DNA of 48,497 nt from Thermodesulfobacteriota bacterium (GTDB taxonomy: Bacteria; Desulfobacterota; Thermodesulfobacteria; Thermodesulfobacteriales; Thermodesulfobacteriaceae). The notes under the pieces were generated by a model. The model ran no database searches. It saw nothing but the letters and a program-made list of their open reading frames with translations, and was not told where the DNA came from. Both the position numbers and the translations under genes were made by a program. The first letter of the stretch is position 1. Every line of letters begins with the position of its first letter. The stretch spans positions 1 through 48,497 of the forward strand of contig JAUQQL010000008.1 in NCBI GenBank assembly GCA_030578315.1, read 5' to 3'. Positions 1 to 8,226 of the stretch are shown one piece after another.

Positions 1-1959
1 TTTTTACCCAAAGAATTCGCCTTGATAAAAAGAAGGGGGGTTAACTTAAAAAATTTTTTAAAAAAAAATACTGCTTTGAACTTAAAAAAAATAAAAGAGT
101 ATGAAAGTAGAAGATGGATTTTGTTAAAAACTGAATATCCTAAATTAAAACTCCCTACGGAAAAATTTTTGATTCTTAAATCTAAAAATTTTGACGATTT
201 TCCTTTAAAGAACTACTTTAAGGTTAATTCTCAGATTCCTGAAAAACTTTTACTAAAAGAGGTTTCTAAAAAAGAAATAGAAAAATGGATTGAGAAGGGA
301 ATTTTAGAAAGAGTAGAAATTCCTAAATTTAGAAAGGTTGCGATTTCTTACTTAAGCGAATTTGATTATGTGTTAACTAATAAGCAAAGAGAAGTTTTTA
401 ACGGGATTAAAAGTTTAGTGGAAAAAAAAGAATTTAATCCTATTTTACTTTTTGGAGTTACAGGAAGCGGGAAGTCTTTGATTTATCTGGAACTTATTAA
501 AGAAATTCTTAAACAGAAAAAAAAAGTTTTAATTCTTGTTCCTGAAATTGCACTTACGACTTATATGGAAATGTTTATTTTACAGTATTTTAAAGAAAAT
601 CTGGCCCTACTTCACAGTGGTTTGTCTCCTGGAGAAAGACTAAGTGAATGGATGAGAATTTTAAAGGGTGAGGTTAAAATTGTTTTAGGTACTCGTTCAG
701 CTGTATTTGCACCTATAGAAAATTTAGGACTTATTATTGTAGATGAAGAACATGATCCCTCTTATAAAGAAACGTATTTAGCTTGCAAGTATCACGCTAG
801 AGATGTTGCACTTTTAAGGGCTAAGTTAGAAAAAATCCCCATAATTTTAGGTTCTGCAACACCTAGCATAAGAAGTTTTTATTTAGCTACTAAGGGAAGG
901 TATCATCTTTTTACGCTTAAAGAAAGGCCTTTTACAAGTTTACCTAAGGTAAAATTAATAGATAATAAAGTTTTTAAAATAATTTCTCCTGAACTGAAAA
1001 AAGAAATAGAGGAAACTTTAAAGAAAGGCAAGTCAGTTTTTCTTTATTTAAATCGTAGAGGATATGCTCCTTTAGTATTGTGTGAAGAATGTTATTATGT
1101 GTGGAGCTGTCCTAATTGTGGTATTCCTCTTACTTATCATAAGGACGAAGACGCTTTACTTTGTCACTACTGTGGGTTTAATCTTAAATTCTTAAGAACT
1201 TGTCCTAACTGTGGAGGAATAGAGGTAAAGTTTAAAAGAATCGGCACTGAAAAAGTTGAGGAGGAAATAAAAAAAATTTTTAAAGAAGTAGAAACTATTC
1301 GGATAGACCGAGATACTATAAATTCAGAAAAAAGACTTTCTGAAGTTTTAAAAAAAATTTATAACCAAAAGCCTAAAATAATTATAGGAACTCAGGCTGG
1401 AATTCATGGACATAACTTTCCTCAGGTTAATTTGGTGGGAATTTTAAGAGCCGAGGAGGGATTGTTTTTACCTCACTATAAAGCTGCAGAAAGAACCTTT
1501 CAGCTTTTGGTTCAAGCTTGTGGAAGAGCAGGAAGGTTTGAAGAAGAAGGAAAGGTTATTTTCCAAACTTTTTTAAAAAATCATTATGTTTTAAGGTATG
1601 CTTTATCTCATGATTACGAAAGTTTTTTTAAAGAGGAACTTCAATTGAGAATGAAATTTAAATTTCCTCCCTTAGTCAGAATGGCTTTGATAAGGTTAGA
1701 AGGTTTAAAAGAAGAAACTTTGATAAAAAAAATAAATGAAATAAAGAGTTTTTTAGAAAGATTTGAAAATTTAGAAATTTTAGGTCCTTCTCCAGCACCT
1801 TTTAGAAGACTAAGAGGTTTTTACCGTTGGCACTTGATCTTGAAATCTAAAAGTTATACTTTTATTCGAAAGGCAATTAAAGAGTTAATTCAAAGATTTA
1901 AAATTTCAACTTCTGGATTTAAGTTAGTAATAGATGTAGAGCCAGAAGAAATTTTATAA
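1..1959 (+). CDS. priA: Primosomal protein N' (PriA helicase), 5'-truncated by window edge
   Basis: Superfamily-2 DNA helicase that reloads the replisome at stalled forks. The frame is open to base 1 (seven codons before the first possible TTG start at 22) and family members are around 730 residues, so the gene begins upstream; about 650 residues are visible. Counting from the TTG at 22: Walker A GVTGSGKS at 145-152, Walker B DEEHD at 241-245, and eight zinc-binding cysteines at 354, 357, 363, 366, 381, 384, 394 and 397, the typical PriA double zinc module inside the helicase C-terminal half. A HGHNFPQV segment and the QACGRAGR motif VI follow. It ends 72 bases before the ClpX-like gene. Identification is firm; only the 5' end is unknown. 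Confidence 0.96.
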   Translation, partial: FLPKEFALIKRRGVNLKNFLKKNTALNLKKIKEYESRRWILLKTEYPKLKLPTEKFLILKSKNFDDFPLKNYFKVNSQIPEKLLLKEVSKKEIEKWIEKGILERVEIPKFRKVAISYLSEFDYVLTNKQREVFNGIKSLVEKKEFNPILLFGVTGSGKSLIYLELIKEILKQKKKVLILVPEIALTTYMEMFILQYFKENLALLHSGLSPGERLSEWMRILKGEVKIVLGTRSAVFAPIENLGLIIVDEEHDPSYKETYLACKYHARDVALLRAKLEKIPIILGSATPSIRSFYLATKGRYHLFTLKERPFTSLPKVKLIDNKVFKIISPELKKEIEETLKKGKSVFLYLNRRGYAPLVLCEECYYVWSCPNCGIPLTYHKDEDALLCHYCGFNLKFLRTCPNCGGIEVKFKRIGTEKVEEEIKKIFKEVETIRIDRDTINSEKRLSEVLKKIYNQKPKIIIGTQAGIHGHNFPQVNLVGILRAEEGLFLPHYKAAERTFQLLVQACGRAGRFEEEGKVIFQTFLKNHYVLRYALSHDYESFFKEELQLRMKFKFPPLVRMALIRLEGLKEETLIKKINEIKSFLERFENLEILGPSPAPFRRLRGFYRWHLILKSKSYTFIRKAIKELIQRFKISTSGFKLVIDVEPEEIL

Positions 1960-1964
1960 GCTTA

Positions 1965-2006
1965 TTTACTTTTTATAAAAAAAGTCTATATTAAATTTAA
2001 TATAGA
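1965..2006 (+). promoter_or_regulatory. Possible promoter with perfect 22-base palindrome (operator candidate)
   Basis: In the 72-base gap after priA, bases 1985-2006 form a perfect inverted repeat with no spacer (half-site TCTATATTAAA followed by its exact complement). A weak -35-like TTTACT (1965-1970) lies 16 bases before TATATT (1987-1992), which sits inside the palindrome, so a bound dimer would cover the -10. A Shine-Dalgarno AAAGGGAG follows at about 2019-2026, before the ATG at 2032. The palindrome is seen directly; the promoter and operator roles are inference. In such A/T-rich DNA part of the symmetry may be chance. Confidence 0.4.
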
Positions 2007-2031
2007 TAACATACTTTAAAAGGGAGAACTT

Positions 2032-3657
2032 ATGTTTAAAAATCCTAAACTCAAAATAGATAGAATTTCTTATCAAAAGTCTTATAAACCTTTTTATGAG
2101 TTTGATTTAACTCCTGAACAATTAGAAAATTATTTAGACGAATATATCGTAGGACAGAAAGAAGCTAAGGCTATAATAGCTACCAAAATTTGTACCCATT
2201 TTCATAAAGTAAAAAATTTTCTTTTAAAAGATGGAAGAGATGATACTGTAGGGTTTATAAAAAATAACATTTTTATTATTGGTCCTACTGGAGTTGGGAA
2301 GACTTATATGATAAAGCTTATTGCTAAAAAAATAGGGATTCCTTTTGTAAAGGGAGATGCTACGAAATTTAGTGAGACAGGGTATGTGGGGGGAGATGTG
2401 GAAGATTTGATTAGAGACCTTTATTGGGAGGCTGATGGAGATTTAGAAAAAGCTCGTTTTGGTATTGTTTATCTAGATGAAATAGATAAAATTGCTTCTT
2501 CAGGAGATATAATAGGACCTGATGTTTCAAGAACAGGAGTTCAAAGAGCTCTTTTAAAACCTTTGGAAGAAACTGATGTAGAAATTAAAGTTCCTCCAGA
2601 TGCTTTAAATTTCTTAGAACTTCAAGATCCTCAAGGAAGAAGTAGAAGAAGAAAAATTGTTCTTAATACTAAGTACATAATTTTTGTAGTAAGTGGAGCT
2701 TTTCATGGTTTAGAAGAGATTATTAAAAAAAGATTAAATAAACAGAAATTAGGATTCTTATCAGAAATTGAGGGAAGAAAGGATGTTAAATTTAATTATA
2801 TGAAGTTAGTCACTCCTGAAGACTTAGTAACTTATGGATTTGAAAGAGAGTTTGTAGGAAGATTCCCGGTAATAGCGGTTTTTGAAACTTTAACTGAGGA
2901 AGAGCTTTTTAAAATTTTGGCCAATCCTAACAGTTCCATTATGATAAATAAAAAAAGAGACTTTAAAGTTTACAATATAGATATAGCTTTTACTAACGAG
3001 GCTTTAAAAGAAATTGCTAAAATGGCTTGGGAAGAAGGAACTGGCGCTAGAGCTTTAGCAAGAATTCTGGAAAAAGTTCTTATACCTTTTGAGAGAACTT
3101 TACCTTCTATTTCTATTAACTACTTGGGGGTTACTTCTGAGTTAGTAAAAGATCCTTATCAAGTTTTAAGTTCTATGATTAACAATCCAGAAAATCCAAA
3201 ATGGAAAGAGTTTTACTATAAAGCTTTAAAAGAAGAAGAGGAAAGGGTTAAAGAGTATATTTTTAATCGTCAGAGTATTTTTTTTAGGGATACATCTTTT
3301 GAAATTACTCCTCATAGATTGAAGTTAATTTTTGACGTTTATAAAAAAGAAGACATAGAGCTTTCTCAAGCTATTGAGGAGGTAGTGTCTCTGTGGAAAC
3401 AAATAAAAACTTACGAACAAAGTTTTGAAAGACGCAATCAAATTAAAATTCTTTTTACTGAAGATGCTATAGATAGTATTTTAGAGGAGGTTATAAGAAC
3501 AGATTTTGGAGTTTTTGCTTACTGTGAAAAGATTATGTCTAGGTTGGAATATACCTTAAACATTATTAAAGAATCTACAGGAAAAAATTTATTCTTTATT
3601 CCAGCTTGGGCTTTAAAAGAACCTGAAAAGTTTTTAAATCAAGTTTTAGCTGTTTAA
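2032..3657 (+). CDS. ClpX-like AAA+ unfoldase lacking the zinc-binding N-domain, with C-terminal extension
   Basis: AAA+ ATPase of the ClpX/HslU clade. Visible motifs: Walker A GPTGVGKT at 84-91, ClpX-type pore loop GYVG at 117-120, Walker B IVYLDEID at 145-152, an arginine-finger region EFVGRFPV near 273-280, and sensor II GTGARAL near 337-343. The tripeptide LGF at 240-242 falls where ClpX carries its IGF loop that docks ClpP, so it may pair with a ClpP-type peptidase (inference). Unlike ClpX there is no N-terminal Cys4 zinc domain, and after sensor II there are about 190 extra residues (protein 541 aa against about 420), rich in charged helices and not recognised. It is the first gene of the long operon, 18 bases before the receiver gene. 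It is probably a ClpX paralogue rather than the housekeeping ClpX. Confidence 0.8.
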   Translation: MFKNPKLKIDRISYQKSYKPFYEFDLTPEQLENYLDEYIVGQKEAKAIIATKICTHFHKVKNFLLKDGRDDTVGFIKNNIFIIGPTGVGKTYMIKLIAKKIGIPFVKGDATKFSETGYVGGDVEDLIRDLYWEADGDLEKARFGIVYLDEIDKIASSGDIIGPDVSRTGVQRALLKPLEETDVEIKVPPDALNFLELQDPQGRSRRRKIVLNTKYIIFVVSGAFHGLEEIIKKRLNKQKLGFLSEIEGRKDVKFNYMKLVTPEDLVTYGFEREFVGRFPVIAVFETLTEEELFKILANPNSSIMINKKRDFKVYNIDIAFTNEALKEIAKMAWEEGTGARALARILEKVLIPFERTLPSISINYLGVTSELVKDPYQVLSSMINNPENPKWKEFYYKALKEEEERVKEYIFNRQSIFFRDTSFEITPHRLKLIFDVYKKEDIELSQAIEEVVSLWKQIKTYEQSFERRNQIKILFTEDAIDSILEEVIRTDFGVFAYCEKIMSRLEYTLNIIKESTGKNLFFIPAWALKEPEKFLNQVLAV

Positions 3658-3675
3658 AAAGAGGATAGGAAGTTA

Positions 3676-4038
3676 ATGATATTTTTAGCTCTTTCAGAAG
3701 ATATTTTTTTTAAATTGAAAGAACTTTTAGAAAAAAATAAATTAAAGTTTCAAAAGATTGATACAGGAGACAAACTTTTAACTTTAGCTAAAAAAGAAAG
3801 ACCAGAGCTTATTATTTTAGAAAAAGACTTGCCTCTTTTGGATGGTTTTGCAGTAACTCTACTTTTAAAGTCTGACATAAAAACTCAAGATATTCCGATT
3901 ATAGCTATTTGTAAGTGTAATTATAAAGAAGAAGAAATAAAGGCTAAGGAATGTGGTTCGGATGAAATATTACGATATCCTTTTAAAGACCAGGAAATTT
4001 TAGAAAAAATTTGGAAATATGTGAAAAAGAAAAAATGA
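3676..4038 (+). CDS. Stand-alone response-regulator receiver domain, degenerate (Asp to Glu)
   Basis: A 120-residue single receiver (CheY-like) fold without output domain. Alignment to the usual D-x-x-L-P-x-x-D-G pattern is clear at E49-K-D-L-P-L-L-D-G, but the phospho-acceptor Asp is Glu49. The conserved Lys of the K-P-F motif is Tyr101 (YPF), and the acidic pair near the N-terminus is only partly kept (SED at 7-9). Glu at the acceptor often mimics phosphorylation, so the protein may be permanently active or a phosphorylation-independent adaptor (inference). D51 could conceivably substitute. Its stop codon overlaps the ahbC start as ATGA, implying translational coupling. No histidine kinase is nearby. 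Confidence 0.82.
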   Translation: MIFLALSEDIFFKLKELLEKNKLKFQKIDTGDKLLTLAKKERPELIILEKDLPLLDGFAVTLLLKSDIKTQDIPIIAICKCNYKEEEIKAKECGSDEILRYPFKDQEILEKIWKYVKKKK

Positions 4039-5183
4039 TAAGTATTTCGAGGCTTTACTGTGGAGCTGTAGAATTTGCAGAACATTTAAGGTATAGTAAA
4101 AGTGCTCATCAAAGACCTGTGGTTGTGTGGAATGTAACTAAAGCGTGTAATTTAAAATGTATTCACTGCTACGCTTCAGCAGATCAAAGTCCTTCTTCTT
4201 ACGAATTAACTACAGAAGAAGGTTTTACTTTATTAGAGGATTTGGCTAAGTTTGGAGTGCCTGTAATACTTTTTTCAGGAGGAGAACCTTTAGTAAGACC
4301 AGATATTATAAATTTGATTAAGAAAGCTGTTGAACTAAATTTAAGAGTTGTAGTTTCCACTAATGGGACCTTAATAGATAAAAATATGGCTAAAGAGTTT
4401 AAAAAGCTTGGAGTGAGTTATGTAGGTATTAGCTTAGATGGAGTAGGTGAGATACACGACAAGTTTAGAGGAGTAAAAGGAGCTTTTGAGAAGGTTGTGG
4501 ATGCTGTTGAGAATTGCTTAAAAGAAAATTTGAAAGTAGGATTAAGGTTTACTATTAATAAGTTTAATGTAAAGGAAATTCCTAAGATTTTTAAGTTAGT
4601 AAGGGAAATGAAAATTCCCAGACTTTGTTTTTATCATCTTGTTTATACTGGAAGAGGAGCTAATTTAGTAAAACAGGATTTAACTCTCGAAGAGAAAAGA
4701 AGTTGGATAGATTTTATTATAGAAAATACTAAAAAACTTCACGAAGAGGGTATTAAAACTGAAGTTTTAACAGTAGATAATCATGCAGATGGTCCTTATC
4801 TTTATCTGAAAATGGAAAGAGAAAATAATCCAAGGGCTAAGGAAGTTTATGAACTTTTGAAGCTTAATGGAGGAAATAAATCTGGAGTAGGAATTGGATG
4901 TATATCGTGGGATGGAGAAGTTTTTGCAGACCAATTTTGGAGACATTATTCTTTTGGAAATATTAGAAAAAGGCCTTTTAGTGAGATATGGATGGATGTA
5001 ACTGATCCTCTTATGTTTAAGTTAAAAGACAAAAAAAAGTATGTAAAAGGAAGATGTAGTAAGTGTAAGTTTTTAGAACTTTGTGGAGGTAATCTTAGAG
5101 TGAGAGCTGAAGCTGTTTTTGGTGACCCGTGGGCTTCTGATCCTGCTTGTTACTTAACTGACGAAGAAATAGGTTTAGTTTAA
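4035..5183 (+). CDS. ahbC: Radical SAM/SPASM protein, 12,18-didecarboxysiroheme deacetylase (AhbC-type)
   Basis: Radical SAM enzyme of the siroheme-dependent heme pathway; AhbC removes the acetate side chains of 12,18-didecarboxysiroheme to give Fe-coproporphyrin III. The start is set at the ATG overlapping the receiver stop (ATGA), because family members begin with M-I-x-I-S-x-L-Y-C-G; an earlier start 24 bases upstream is possible. In the 382-residue product the 4Fe-4S motif CNLKCIHC has Cys38, Cys42 and Cys45, followed by the SAM-binding FSGGEP. A C-terminal SPASM cysteine set (GIGCISWDG, a CSKCKFLELCGG cluster and a late DPACY) is present. NirJ of heme d1 synthesis is similar, but the conserved N-terminus and the ahbAB fusion elsewhere in the window favour AhbC. 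Confidence 0.88.
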   Translation: MISISRLYCGAVEFAEHLRYSKSAHQRPVVVWNVTKACNLKCIHCYASADQSPSSYELTTEEGFTLLEDLAKFGVPVILFSGGEPLVRPDIINLIKKAVELNLRVVVSTNGTLIDKNMAKEFKKLGVSYVGISLDGVGEIHDKFRGVKGAFEKVVDAVENCLKENLKVGLRFTINKFNVKEIPKIFKLVREMKIPRLCFYHLVYTGRGANLVKQDLTLEEKRSWIDFIIENTKKLHEEGIKTEVLTVDNHADGPYLYLKMERENNPRAKEVYELLKLNGGNKSGVGIGCISWDGEVFADQFWRHYSFGNIRKRPFSEIWMDVTDPLMFKLKDKKKYVKGRCSKCKFLELCGGNLRVRAEAVFGDPWASDPACYLTDEEIGLV

Positions 5184-5209
5184 AAAAATTAAAAAGTGAG
5201 GTGAGGAAA

Positions 5210-6124
5210 ATGAAAATTATTTTAGTAGGACAGGGGCCATTTGGAGAAAAAGTTTGTGAAAGACTTATAAATAAAGGAAAAAAAATAGTAGGAATTTTTA
5301 CTCCTCCTGGTGGAAGAGGAGATCCTTTAGAGAAGGTAGCAATTCAATATAATATTCGGTGTTACAGAGTTCCTAACATGAAAGAAGCCTGGATAGAAGA
5401 GGAATTTAAAAAGTTGGCCCCTGATCTTGTAATTTTAGCCTTTGTTACAGACATTATCCCAGAAAGACTTCTTTCTATTCCTACTATAGGAACTATATGT
5501 TATCACCCCTCTATTCTTCCCAAACACAGAGGAGCTAGTGCTATAAATTGGGCTTTAATTATGGGAGAAGAAAAAACGGGGCTTACTATCTTTTGGGTAG
5601 AAAAGGGCATAGATACTGGTCCTATTCTTCTTCAAAAAGAGGTAGAAATTTTACCTACAGATACTGCGGGAAGTCTTTATTTTAATAAGTTATTTCCTAT
5701 GGGAATTGATGCTATAGAAGAAGCAGTAGAACTTATAAAGTCTGGTAAAGCCCCTCGTATTCCTCAAGATAATTCTTTAGCAACTTATGAACCTCCCTGC
5801 GATGATAAAGTAGCAGGTATAAAATTTGATAAATCCATAGATGAAATTTATAACTTGATTAGAGGGTGTGACCCTCAACCAGGAGCTTATGCTTTGTATA
5901 AAGGAAATAAAATAAGATTCTACGGAGCTCAAAAAATTACTTTATCTCATTCCGAACCCCCAGGCAAAATTACTGCAATAGATGAAAGTGGATTAACTAT
6001 AGCGGTAAAGGGAGGTTTTATTAAGGCTTCTAAATTTAGAATAGACAAAGGAGAAAAAATAGGAGCTTTACAACTGAAAGAAACTTTAGGATTGAAAGAA
6101 GGAGATCAATTGGAGGGATGTTAG
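5210..6124 (+). CDS. Formyltransferase-fold protein, 10-formyl-THF hydrolase/Fmt-like
   Basis: Two-domain protein of the methionyl-tRNA formyltransferase family: N-terminal formyl-THF-binding Rossmann-like domain and a C-terminal OB-like domain. The ATG at 5210 is preferred over GTG 5201 because the GAGGTGAGG ribosome site lies just before it. The catalytic segment C97-Y-H99-P-S-x-L-P-K-H-R-G-A-S and D135 (GIDTG) match the family. The position that is Asn in true Fmt (N-x-H) is Cys97, and the HRGASAINW context resembles the hydrolase domain of formyl-THF dehydrogenase (ALDH1L1), which has Ile there. It may therefore handle 10-formyl-THF with a substrate other than Met-tRNA. It sits 9 bases before a stand-alone IMP cyclohydrolase, suggesting a purine/one-carbon role. 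The substrate is not provable here. Confidence 0.75.
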   Translation: MKIILVGQGPFGEKVCERLINKGKKIVGIFTPPGGRGDPLEKVAIQYNIRCYRVPNMKEAWIEEEFKKLAPDLVILAFVTDIIPERLLSIPTIGTICYHPSILPKHRGASAINWALIMGEEKTGLTIFWVEKGIDTGPILLQKEVEILPTDTAGSLYFNKLFPMGIDAIEEAVELIKSGKAPRIPQDNSLATYEPPCDDKVAGIKFDKSIDEIYNLIRGCDPQPGAYALYKGNKIRFYGAQKITLSHSEPPGKITAIDESGLTIAVKGGFIKASKFRIDKGEKIGALQLKETLGLKEGDQLEGC

Positions 6125-6133
6125 GAGGAAACA

Positions 6134-6724
6134 ATGTTAAAAATAGAAAGAGCTTTAATTAGTGTGACTAACAAAACCGGTATAGTTGAATTGGCAAAAG
6201 AGCTTCAAGAGTTAAATATTGAGATTATATCTACTGGAGGAACTGCCAAAATTTTAAAAGAAGGAGGAGTTAAAGTAATTGATATTTCTGAAGTTACTGG
6301 ATTTCCTGAAATACTCGGAGGTAGAGTTAAAACTCTTCATCCTTTGGTTCACGGAGGAATTCTTTTTAAAAGGGACGATAAAGAACACTTGGAAACTATT
6401 AAAAGTTATCGTATAAAACCTATAGACTTGGTAGTGGTTAATCTTTATGCCTTTGATAAAGCAGTTTCTTTAGGAGCTAACCTTGAAACGGCTATTGAAA
6501 ATATTGATATAGGAGGTCCTACTCTTCTTAGAGCTGCAGCTAAAAACTTTAAGTATGTAACTGTAGTAACTGACCCTAGAGATTATCCTCTTATTTTGGA
6601 GGAAATTAGAAAAAACGGAAATACTTCTTTAAAAACTCGTTTTGAGCTTGCTAAAAAAGTTTTTAAACTTACGAGTGAATACGATAAAATGATTTTTGAA
6701 TACTTTTCAACTTTATCTTTATAA
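6134..6724 (+). CDS. purH: IMP cyclohydrolase (PurH N-terminal domain only)
   Basis: Closes the ring of FAICAR to give IMP, the last step of de novo purine synthesis. Only the MGS-like cyclohydrolase domain is present: 196 residues instead of about 510-520 for bifunctional PurH. Motifs [18 protein letters not shown] and [12 protein letters not shown] are intact, and the protein ends naturally after the domain (YDKMIFEYF), so this is a genuine split form, not a truncation. The AICAR transformylase must be encoded elsewhere or replaced. The upstream neighbour is a formyl-THF-using protein. A strong AGGAGG site lies at 6123-6128. Stand-alone IMP cyclohydrolases are known in some sulfate-reducing bacteria. 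Confidence 0.9.
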   Translation: MLKIERALISVTNKTGIVELAKELQELNIEIISTGGTAKILKEGGVKVIDISEVTGFPEILGGRVKTLHPLVHGGILFKRDDKEHLETIKSYRIKPIDLVVVNLYAFDKAVSLGANLETAIENIDIGGPTLLRAAAKNFKYVTVVTDPRDYPLILEEIRKNGNTSLKTRFELAKKVFKLTSEYDKMIFEYFSTLSL

Positions 6725-6739
6725 GTTTTACGATTTAAA

Positions 6740-7435
6740 ATGTTTTGTCTAAGTTTAGCTGAAAAAGATGTTATAAGTTTAAAAGAAAAAATTAAAATAG
6801 CTTCTAAAGAAGTTTCTCTTATAGAAATAAGGGCCGATTATTTAGAAAATCTGGAAAAGGATAAACTTGAAGACATTTTTGAAGAAAAAGTAGCACTTTT
6901 GTGGACCTTTAGAAGTCCAAAAGAAGGAGGGGTTAAAAAGATTTCGGAAAAGGAAAGACTTAAGTGGATAAAGTGGGCTTTAGATAAAGAATTTAAACTA
7001 GTTGATGTGGAGTGGTATTTTTTTAAAAAATTTAAGAACGAATTTCAAGAAAATTCTTACTTTCCTAATAAGTTTTTAATTTCTTATCACAATTTTGAAA
7101 AAACTCCATCTTTCAAATTTTTAAAAGGGCTTTTAAAAAATTTTTATCAAGAAGGTATAAAACAGGCAAAAATAGTTACCATGGTCAAAAGTTTTTATGA
7201 AGCTTTAAAACTTTTAGAACTTATTTATGAAGCTAAAGAAAAGAATTTATCTTTAATTGCTTTTGGAATGGGAGAAAGGGGAATTTTAAGTAGAATTCTT
7301 TGTCTTTTTTGTGGGAGTCCGTTTACTTATGTAGTTTTAGAAAAAGAAAAAGCTTTAGTTCCTGGTCAATTAGACCTTGTTTCAGCTAAAAAACTTTATG
7401 AGGAAATTAAGTTATGTATGAGGTTTACGGAATAA
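6740..7435 (+). CDS. aroD: 3-dehydroquinate dehydratase, type I
   Basis: Dehydrates 3-dehydroquinate to 3-dehydroshikimate, third step of the shikimate pathway, through a Schiff-base lysine. At 231 residues it has the usual class-I length. The catalytic His117 (SYHNFEKTP) and Schiff-base Lys144 (KIVTMVKS) are visible, and the substrate-binding Glu/Arg pair EIRADYL is at 29-35. It lies 15 bases after the IMP cyclohydrolase and overlaps aroE by 22 bases, so it is cotranscribed with aroE-aroA-aroK. No clear Shine-Dalgarno precedes the ATG. Confidence 0.92.
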   Translation: MFCLSLAEKDVISLKEKIKIASKEVSLIEIRADYLENLEKDKLEDIFEEKVALLWTFRSPKEGGVKKISEKERLKWIKWALDKEFKLVDVEWYFFKKFKNEFQENSYFPNKFLISYHNFEKTPSFKFLKGLLKNFYQEGIKQAKIVTMVKSFYEALKLLELIYEAKEKNLSLIAFGMGERGILSRILCLFCGSPFTYVVLEKEKALVPGQLDLVSAKKLYEEIKLCMRFTE

Positions 7436-8226
7436 TAGGTTATCCAGTAGGGCATTCTCTTTCACCTGTGATGCATAATCTAGCTTTTAAAACTTTAAAT
7501 ATTAAAGCGGTTTATGGAGCTTTTGAAGTTAAGCCTTCAGATTTAGAAAAGGCAATCAAGGGGATAAAAGCTTTGGGTATAAAAGGGGTTTCGGTTACCA
7601 TTCCTCATAAAGAAGAAGTAATAAAATTTTTAGATGAGATTGAAGAAAAGGCTTTAGAAATTGGAGCTGTAAATACTATTTTAAACGAAAATGGAAAACT
7701 TAAAGGCTTTAATACAGACTGGATAGGTTTTTTGAAAGCTTTAGAGGAGGAAAAAGTGGAACTAAGAAATAAAAAAGTAGTCATTGTGGGTGCAGGTGGT
7801 TCTTCTAAAGCCATTTTATATGCAGTAAAAAAAGGGGGAGCAAAAGAAGTAGAAATTTATAATAGAACTTACAACAAAGCTTTAAATTTGGCCAGAAAGT
7901 TTAGTGTCAAGGCTAAACCCTGGGAAGAGTTGAAAGATGCTTATGGAGACCTTATTATTCAAACTACCAGTGTAGGTCTTAATTCTTGGGAAAGTCCTGT
8001 AGATGAAAAAGTTTTGTCACGATTTAAAGTAGCTTTTGACTTGGTATACTTTCCACTGAAGACTAGATTTTTAAGTTTGGCTGAAAATTCGGGGTGTAAA
8101 ATAATAGATGGTCTTAAGATGCTTCTTTATCAAGGAGTGGAACAGTTTCAGATCTGGACTAAAAGAGAGCCTCCTATAAACTTGATGAGAGAAGTGCTTT
8201 ATAAAGAAGTACTTAGAGTTGAATGA
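7414..8226 (+). CDS. aroE: Shikimate dehydrogenase (NADP+)
   Basis: Reduces 3-dehydroshikimate to shikimate. The N-terminal substrate domain carries GYPVGHSLSPVMHN (residues 9-22) and VSVTIPHKE, whose Lys is the catalytic residue. The Rossmann domain carries GAGGSSKAIL and NRTYNKA, an Arg-containing NADP-type loop. The C-terminal QGVEQFQIWT is also conserved. It overlaps aroD by 22 bases, and its TGA overlaps the aroA ATG (ATGA), a sign of coupled translation. Confidence 0.95.
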   Translation: MYEVYGIIGYPVGHSLSPVMHNLAFKTLNIKAVYGAFEVKPSDLEKAIKGIKALGIKGVSVTIPHKEEVIKFLDEIEEKALEIGAVNTILNENGKLKGFNTDWIGFLKALEEEKVELRNKKVVIVGAGGSSKAILYAVKKGGAKEVEIYNRTYNKALNLARKFSVKAKPWEELKDAYGDLIIQTTSVGLNSWESPVDEKVLSRFKVAFDLVYFPLKTRFLSLAENSGCKIIDGLKMLLYQGVEQFQIWTKREPPINLMREVLYKEVLRVE

